Of a DNA stretch of 64,000 bases, positions 60,337-64,000 are shown piece by piece. The DNA is taken from positions 35,816 through 99,815 of the forward strand of contig JBBRNO010000008.1 in the NCBI GenBank assembly GCA_038230275.1, read 5' to 3'. The position numbers and the translations under genes are program-made. The notes beneath the pieces were generated by a model. That model was not told the DNA's origin, made no database searches, and worked only from the letters and a program-made list of their open reading frames with translations. Origin of the DNA: JANXXV01 sp038230275 (lineage in GTDB: Bacteria; Acidobacteriota; Terriglobia; Bryobacterales; Bryobacteraceae). Positions within the stretch are counted from its first letter, which is position 1, and every line of letters starts with the position of its first letter.

Positions 60337-61283
60337 GGGGTCTCCGGCTGGGAATAAAGCGCCCAGGCACTAGCCAAATCCTGAACGACATGGCCGAGGG
60401 ATTTGTAAACGGTGATCTCTTGCGGGGTGCGGCGGCCGTCGATTTCGCCCGCCAGTACCTGGCCAATTTCAGCGGCAATGTGGCGATCGTCCACCAAACC
60501 AGCTTTTTTGGCCCGAAGAAACTCCCCGCCCTGGCTTAGAACTCCCTCGCGGCTGTCGGCAATGAAGCGCGAGCGGAGTACCAAGTCGTTGTCGACTTCC
60601 GCGGGGCCTGCATAGCTGGATCCCACGAGGTTTACGTGAGTGCCGGGTTGTACCCAGTTTCCCTTCAAGATCGGCTCTGCCGCGGAGGTAACGGTGCAGA
60701 CAATGCCGGCGTCCGAGACGGCCTCTTCCACGGTGTGGGCGGAGGTGACGGGCACGTTAAGCTCTGCTTGCAGTTTTTGAGCGCAGCACTGGGCGCGTTC
60801 GGGCGACCGGCCCCAAATCACGATGGATTCAATGTCGCGCACTTTGCCGATGGCCCGGGCGTGGGTGGCGGCCTGTTCGCCGTAGCCCAGAATCGCGAGG
60901 CGGCGGGCATCTTTGCGAGCCAAGGCATCCGTGGCGACCGCACTAGCTGCCGCTGTGCGGATGGCCGTCAGTTCGCCGGCATGAACCACGCAAACCGGCG
61001 CGCCTGTATCGGGATCGAACAAGATGACGAGCCCCTGATGCGACTGAATTCCCTTGGCGAAATTCGGGTGGAAGACGCTGATCAACTTCGCGCCGAATGG
61101 CGCATTCGCGCCCATGGCACCGGGCATGACGCCGAAGAGCCGGCCCTCCGAAAGTGGAATGATCGACCGCAGAAGCTGCTTCGTTTCGCCGTTTGAGAAC
61201 GCGATCATCGCGTCGCGAATGATGGGAATGCAGACGTCGTAGGTGAGCCGCCGCGCGACTTCTTCACGGTCTATGAATCGCAT
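60333..61283 (-). CDS. Ornithine cyclodeaminase / mu-crystallin family protein
   Basis: This 316-residue NAD(P)-dependent protein has the family pattern: GAKLISVFHPNF, GLVILFDPDTGAPVCVV, GELTAIRTAAASAVATD, and the nucleotide-binding LAILGYGEQAATH, then GTHVNLVGSSYAGPAEVD. The family includes ornithine cyclodeaminase, alanine dehydrogenases and imine reductases, so the substrate is not fixed. It is the first gene of a two-gene operon with a DmpA-type peptidase, which suggests amino-acid amide or peptide use. Confidence 0.85.
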   Translation of the reverse strand: MRFIDREEVARRLTYDVCIPIIRDAMIAFSNGETKQLLRSIIPLSEGRLFGVMPGAMGANAPFGAKLISVFHPNFAKGIQSHQGLVILFDPDTGAPVCVVHAGELTAIRTAAASAVATDALARKDARRLAILGYGEQAATHARAIGKVRDIESIVIWGRSPERAQCCAQKLQAELNVPVTSAHTVEEAVSDAGIVCTVTSAAEPILKGNWVQPGTHVNLVGSSYAGPAEVDNDLVLRSRFIADSREGVLSQGGEFLRAKKAGLVDDRHIAAEIGQVLAGEIDGRRTPQEITVYKSLGHVVQDLASAWALYSQPETP

Positions 61284-61307
61284 GGGACGCTCTGTTTTGA
61301 TTCCGGC

Positions 61308-61387
61308 AAGGCTGTTTTTTGGAGTCTAGCACCCCTGGCGGAGAAGCTCCGAACAGCCTTTGTGATTCCATTTCCGGATGGTGCTAG
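61308..61387 (+). promoter_or_regulatory. Interleaved inverted repeats in the ocd-like/FkbM intergenic region
   Basis: AAGGCTGTT (61308-61316) pairs with AACAGCCTT (61352-61360), with inner GGAG/CTCC support. CTAGCACC (61326-61333) can pair with GGTGCTAG (61380-61387), which is just before the FkbM start. The two stems interleave. They could be operators for the divergent promoters or alternative RNA folds. Confidence 0.35.
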
Positions 61388-61393
61388 GCTGCA

Positions 61394-62716
61394 ATGATGA
61401 GAATCACGAAGGCTAATCGCAGCTGGAGAATCGCCGTGATTCTGGTGCTGATTGCAGTTGTTGTTGGCCCGTTCATTTTGTCGCGCGTGACGCCGGCTGT
61501 TCCGCTGAAAAGCTATTTTTGGCTCGAGAGGAAGCTTGACCTGCAGACGCTGCGCGATCTGGAGCCTGCTCTGATCAAATTCGGAGTGCTGCGCCCGGCT
61601 CGCGTACACGTGAGGGGCGGAGTTACCATGCTGCTGGACCCGCGTGATCTGGTGCCGCTGATCCTATTGCGAAACGGCGAATGGCAGCCCGAAGTGTGGG
61701 AGTCGCTCTCGCTGGCGCTGCCCAAGGGGGCGGTTTTCCTGGACGTGGGAGCGCACATTGGCACCTTCACGCTCAAGGCCGCGCGGAAAGTTGGTCCCGA
61801 CGGAAAAGTGTTGGCGTTCGAGCCGAATCCGGAGACGGCAACGTTGCTTCGCGACAACCTGGCAGCCAATCATTTAGAGAACGTAGTGGTGGAGGCAATT
61901 GCCTGTACCGACAAGGACCAGCAGCTTACACTGTATGCCGCGCCGATTAACAACACCGGCGCCTCTTCCCTTTCCGAAACGAATGCGGAGTATGGGGACA
62001 GCACTGCTCTGAAGCCTTTTCAGGTGCGCGGGCGGCCCATCGACGACGTGGTCAAGGAACTGAACTTGAGCCGCGTTGACGCGATCAAGATCGATGTCGA
62101 AGGAGCCGAGTTGCAGGTGCTGCGCGGTGCGGTGGAAACGCTGAAGCGATTTCACCCGAAGATCGTGCTGGAAATGGTGCCCGAGCAACTTGCCAGTTTC
62201 CACACTACGCCGGAAGAGGTGGCGGCGCTGATCCGGAGCACCGGGTACACCATGGGCGCGCCCGTGAACCCAGGCGGAACCGACTGGCAATGGACCATCG
62301 CCCAAAGCACGGTAAAGATGTCCGATCTAACTGCATCGGGGCAGCTGGTGCGAGGCTTCGGCGGACTGGAATCGAAGACCTGGCGCTGGACTTCGGAACA
62401 TTTTGACATTGCCCTCCGGCCGCCGGATGGCGCATCGTTGCGAGGCGCAACTCTCGTGGGAAAATTCGTCTACCCCGAGGTGGCATTTCGTCAATTGCAG
62501 GCGATCCGGCTGTCGGCAAAGATTGGCGGCGCAGAATTATCGACGGCAACGTTTAGCACAGCAGGAGAGCATGAATATCGAGTGGAAGTTCCCGCTCACT
62601 TGCTGCAGACCGTCCCGACCGAGATCGACTTTTCACTCAACAAGGTGATGAAAGACGAGAAGCTGGGGTTGATCGTAACTTCCATTGGATTGGAGCCGGC
62701 CGGGGCGCCGCGGTGA
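61394..62716 (+). CDS. Membrane-anchored FkbM-family methyltransferase
   Basis: This 440-residue protein has one N-terminal membrane helix (about 12-30). The FkbM methyltransferase core lies at about 95-290: VFLDVGAHIGTFTLKAARK (SAM motif I), VLAFEPNPETATLL, IKIDVEGAELQVLRG, KIVLEMVPEQ. The last 150 residues are an extra beta-rich domain not usual in FkbM proteins. FkbM enzymes O-methylate sugars, peptides or polyketides; the anchoring suggests a membrane-linked substrate. It is divergent from the ornithine-cyclodeaminase-like gene. Confidence 0.84.
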   Translation: MMRITKANRSWRIAVILVLIAVVVGPFILSRVTPAVPLKSYFWLERKLDLQTLRDLEPALIKFGVLRPARVHVRGGVTMLLDPRDLVPLILLRNGEWQPEVWESLSLALPKGAVFLDVGAHIGTFTLKAARKVGPDGKVLAFEPNPETATLLRDNLAANHLENVVVEAIACTDKDQQLTLYAAPINNTGASSLSETNAEYGDSTALKPFQVRGRPIDDVVKELNLSRVDAIKIDVEGAELQVLRGAVETLKRFHPKIVLEMVPEQLASFHTTPEEVAALIRSTGYTMGAPVNPGGTDWQWTIAQSTVKMSDLTASGQLVRGFGGLESKTWRWTSEHFDIALRPPDGASLRGATLVGKFVYPEVAFRQLQAIRLSAKIGGAELSTATFSTAGEHEYRVEVPAHLLQTVPTEIDFSLNKVMKDEKLGLIVTSIGLEPAGAPR

Positions 62717-62725
62717 TTGCCGCAC

Positions 62726-64000
62726 CTACCTGATGTTGACCTTCACTGCATTGGAGAGCTGGCCCGTCAGCGATAAAATCACGTCAACTTCGCCCCGTCC
62801 CCGTAGGATTTGGGGAATTTCGACGTTCACTTGATCGAGCCCATCGAAACCAGGTTGGGGTCCGATATAAGTTACCGTGGCATCGACGTTGCCAATCTGG
62901 CATCGGAAGTCGGCCGATGTGGCGATATTGCGGATCCCAGTGCCGTAAAGAATCAGAAAGACCTTGTCCGTGGCCGCACCCAGATCGATGGGTTGCGAGG
63001 AACAGGCGGGGGTGCATTGGAAAACCGGCGGGAAGCTGGAGGAGCCGTCAGACTTTACGCGGAGCGCCTGCGCGGCAGCGACACCCTTGCCATCGGCGTT
63101 GGCTGAGAATAAGCCCGGGGCAACAGCGTTGACCTGCATCGCACCCGCGAAATTCGTACCGGAAGCCGAAGTGGCGGTCACCATGGCAAGACCCGGCGCA
63201 GTGTCGCTGGGAACTACGTAGTTGACCTGTCCCGACGATGAGTAGAGTACAGCTGCTGGACGTTTCACACCGGCACTATCCTCTACGGTGACGCGCGCCT
63301 TGGACAAATCGGCGGCAAATGAGGACGCGATTGCGCCCGCTGCCAGACTGGGAATCGCACTGGCGGCTGAGAAGTTGAACAGGTCCGCCGGTCCGGGAGA
63401 GGGTAAGTTCCAAGCAACCAATTCGCCTGTCTGGTAGGTGGAATAGATGGTCCCATTCACCACCACAGGCTGGCTGAAAACGGTGGCGCGCTTTTTGTCG
63501 TTCCACACGGCCTGCCCGGTCGCCGTATCATAAATCTCCAGCCCGCGAGACGTCGAAACGTACAGCAGGCCATTGGCAACCGTAGTGGGCGACAGGATTG
63601 TGGCGCCGAGGTCTTTGCGCCACACGACCGAACCATCGTCAGGATTGATGGCGTAAATACTTCCCGAATTGAAGCTTTCGGGATCGCGGACACCCGCTCC
63701 CAAATACAAATACTTGCCGTCAAAGGCCGGTGTGGAGATCGATCCGCAGCCTCTGGCGGGTGCGATACAGCTGATGGCGAGTCCGGTCTGCCAAGCCAAG
63801 CTCAAGTCGCTTCGGCGCACCGCGTAGAGAATGCCGTTCTTCTGAGCTACAGCGAGCAACGGCGTACCTGCGGTCGTGGTAAAGAGCGTAGGCGAAGAGC
63901 CTCCGATCAGATCGGTTACAGAATCCGATTCCGGAAGCAGATAAGACGCTTGGTTGGTGAGGGTTTCGGGGTCGAGCTTCAGAATGGCGCCGATCCAGAA
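62726..64000 (-). CDS. PQQ-like repeat protein with Solibacter C-terminal domain (partial)
   Basis: The 5' end lies beyond the right edge; the frame is open to base 64000 (424 codons visible). The N-terminal part has beta-propeller PQQ-like repeats (STPAFDGKYLYLGAGV, GSIYAINPDDGSVVWRKDLG, GLEIYDTATGQAVWN). The C-terminal 215 residues match the TIGR03437-type domain of Solibacter proteins: SSSGQVNYVVPSDTAPG, VAPGLFSANADGKGVAAA, VFLILYGTGIRN, GLDQVNVEIP. It is probably secreted and of unknown function. It converges on the FkbM gene. Confidence 0.85.
   Translation of the reverse strand, partial: FWIGAILKLDPETLTNQASYLLPESDSVTDLIGGSSPTLFTTTAGTPLLAVAQKNGILYAVRRSDLSLAWQTGLAISCIAPARGCGSISTPAFDGKYLYLGAGVRDPESFNSGSIYAINPDDGSVVWRKDLGATILSPTTVANGLLYVSTSRGLEIYDTATGQAVWNDKKRATVFSQPVVVNGTIYSTYQTGELVAWNLPSPGPADLFNFSAASAIPSLAAGAIASSFAADLSKARVTVEDSAGVKRPAAVLYSSSGQVNYVVPSDTAPGLAMVTATSASGTNFAGAMQVNAVAPGLFSANADGKGVAAAQALRVKSDGSSSFPPVFQCTPACSSQPIDLGAATDKVFLILYGTGIRNIATSADFRCQIGNVDATVTYIGPQPGFDGLDQVNVEIPQILRGRGEVDVILSLTGQLSNAVKVNIR

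Overview
The window looks like chromosome of an Acidobacteriota of the Solibacter/Bryobacter type. It is G+C rich and has no phage, plasmid or transposase genes. It carries several families typical of that group: a TIGR03437-like C-terminal domain, a carboxypeptidase-regulatory-like TonB-type receptor, DUF1501 and PSCyt1/DUF1549/DUF1553 proteins, a PEP-CTERM protein, haem proteins fused to copper-monooxygenase-like domains, and a membrane-anchored DNA-binding-like regulator. The assignment rests on family content, not on a database search.

Layout. 1-6420 (minus strand) is a compact chemotaxis operon, cheY-cheX-cheW-cheA-cheR-cheD-cheY-cheX-cheB, with translationally coupled genes and cheB cut by the window edge. 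6486-9155 is a divergent pair of a D-malate/tartrate-type dehydrogenase and an SDR dehydrogenase, followed by a secreted heavy-metal-binding-domain protein. 9127-12396 (minus) is an operon of three secreted c-haem proteins, two of which carry a peptidylglycine-monooxygenase-like dicopper domain. About 12430-12870 holds degenerate tandem repeats. 13136-18085 holds a flippase-like membrane protein, a decayed Uma2 gene, an unknown protein, a HEAT-repeat protein, a PEP-CTERM protein, inorganic pyrophosphatase and CrcB. 18267-26021 holds a dispersed repeat, a radical SAM protein, a membrane-tethered regulator, a secreted toroid-like protein and a TonB-type receptor.

26313-28021 is a visibly AT-richer three-gene cassette (zinc-ribbon/winged-helix protein, DUF488 protein, Cys/His-containing unknown protein). 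It is the best candidate in the window for an undescribed acquired system. 28022-28479 is a long leader ending in a likely MraZ operator. 28480-44826 is a complete division and cell wall (dcw) cluster: mraZ-rsmH-ftsL-ftsI-murE-murF-mraY-murD-ftsW-murG-murC-ftsQ-ftsA-ftsZ, without murB or ddl. MurE has the DNPR signature of meso-diaminopimelate-adding enzymes.

44908-64000 is a mixed region: MarC, an SDR, a DUF1501 plus PSCyt pair, DUF1223, a second copy of the dispersed repeat, a glycoside-hydrolase-like protein, a dihaem cytochrome, an EAL protein coupled to a CPXCG zinc protein, an ankyrin/haem/QW-repeat protein, an esterase fused to an SMP-30 domain, a DmpA-type peptidase coupled to an ornithine-cyclodeaminase-like protein, a membrane-anchored FkbM methyltransferase, and a PQQ-repeat protein cut by the right edge. 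I saw no tRNA, rRNA, CRISPR array or insertion sequence.
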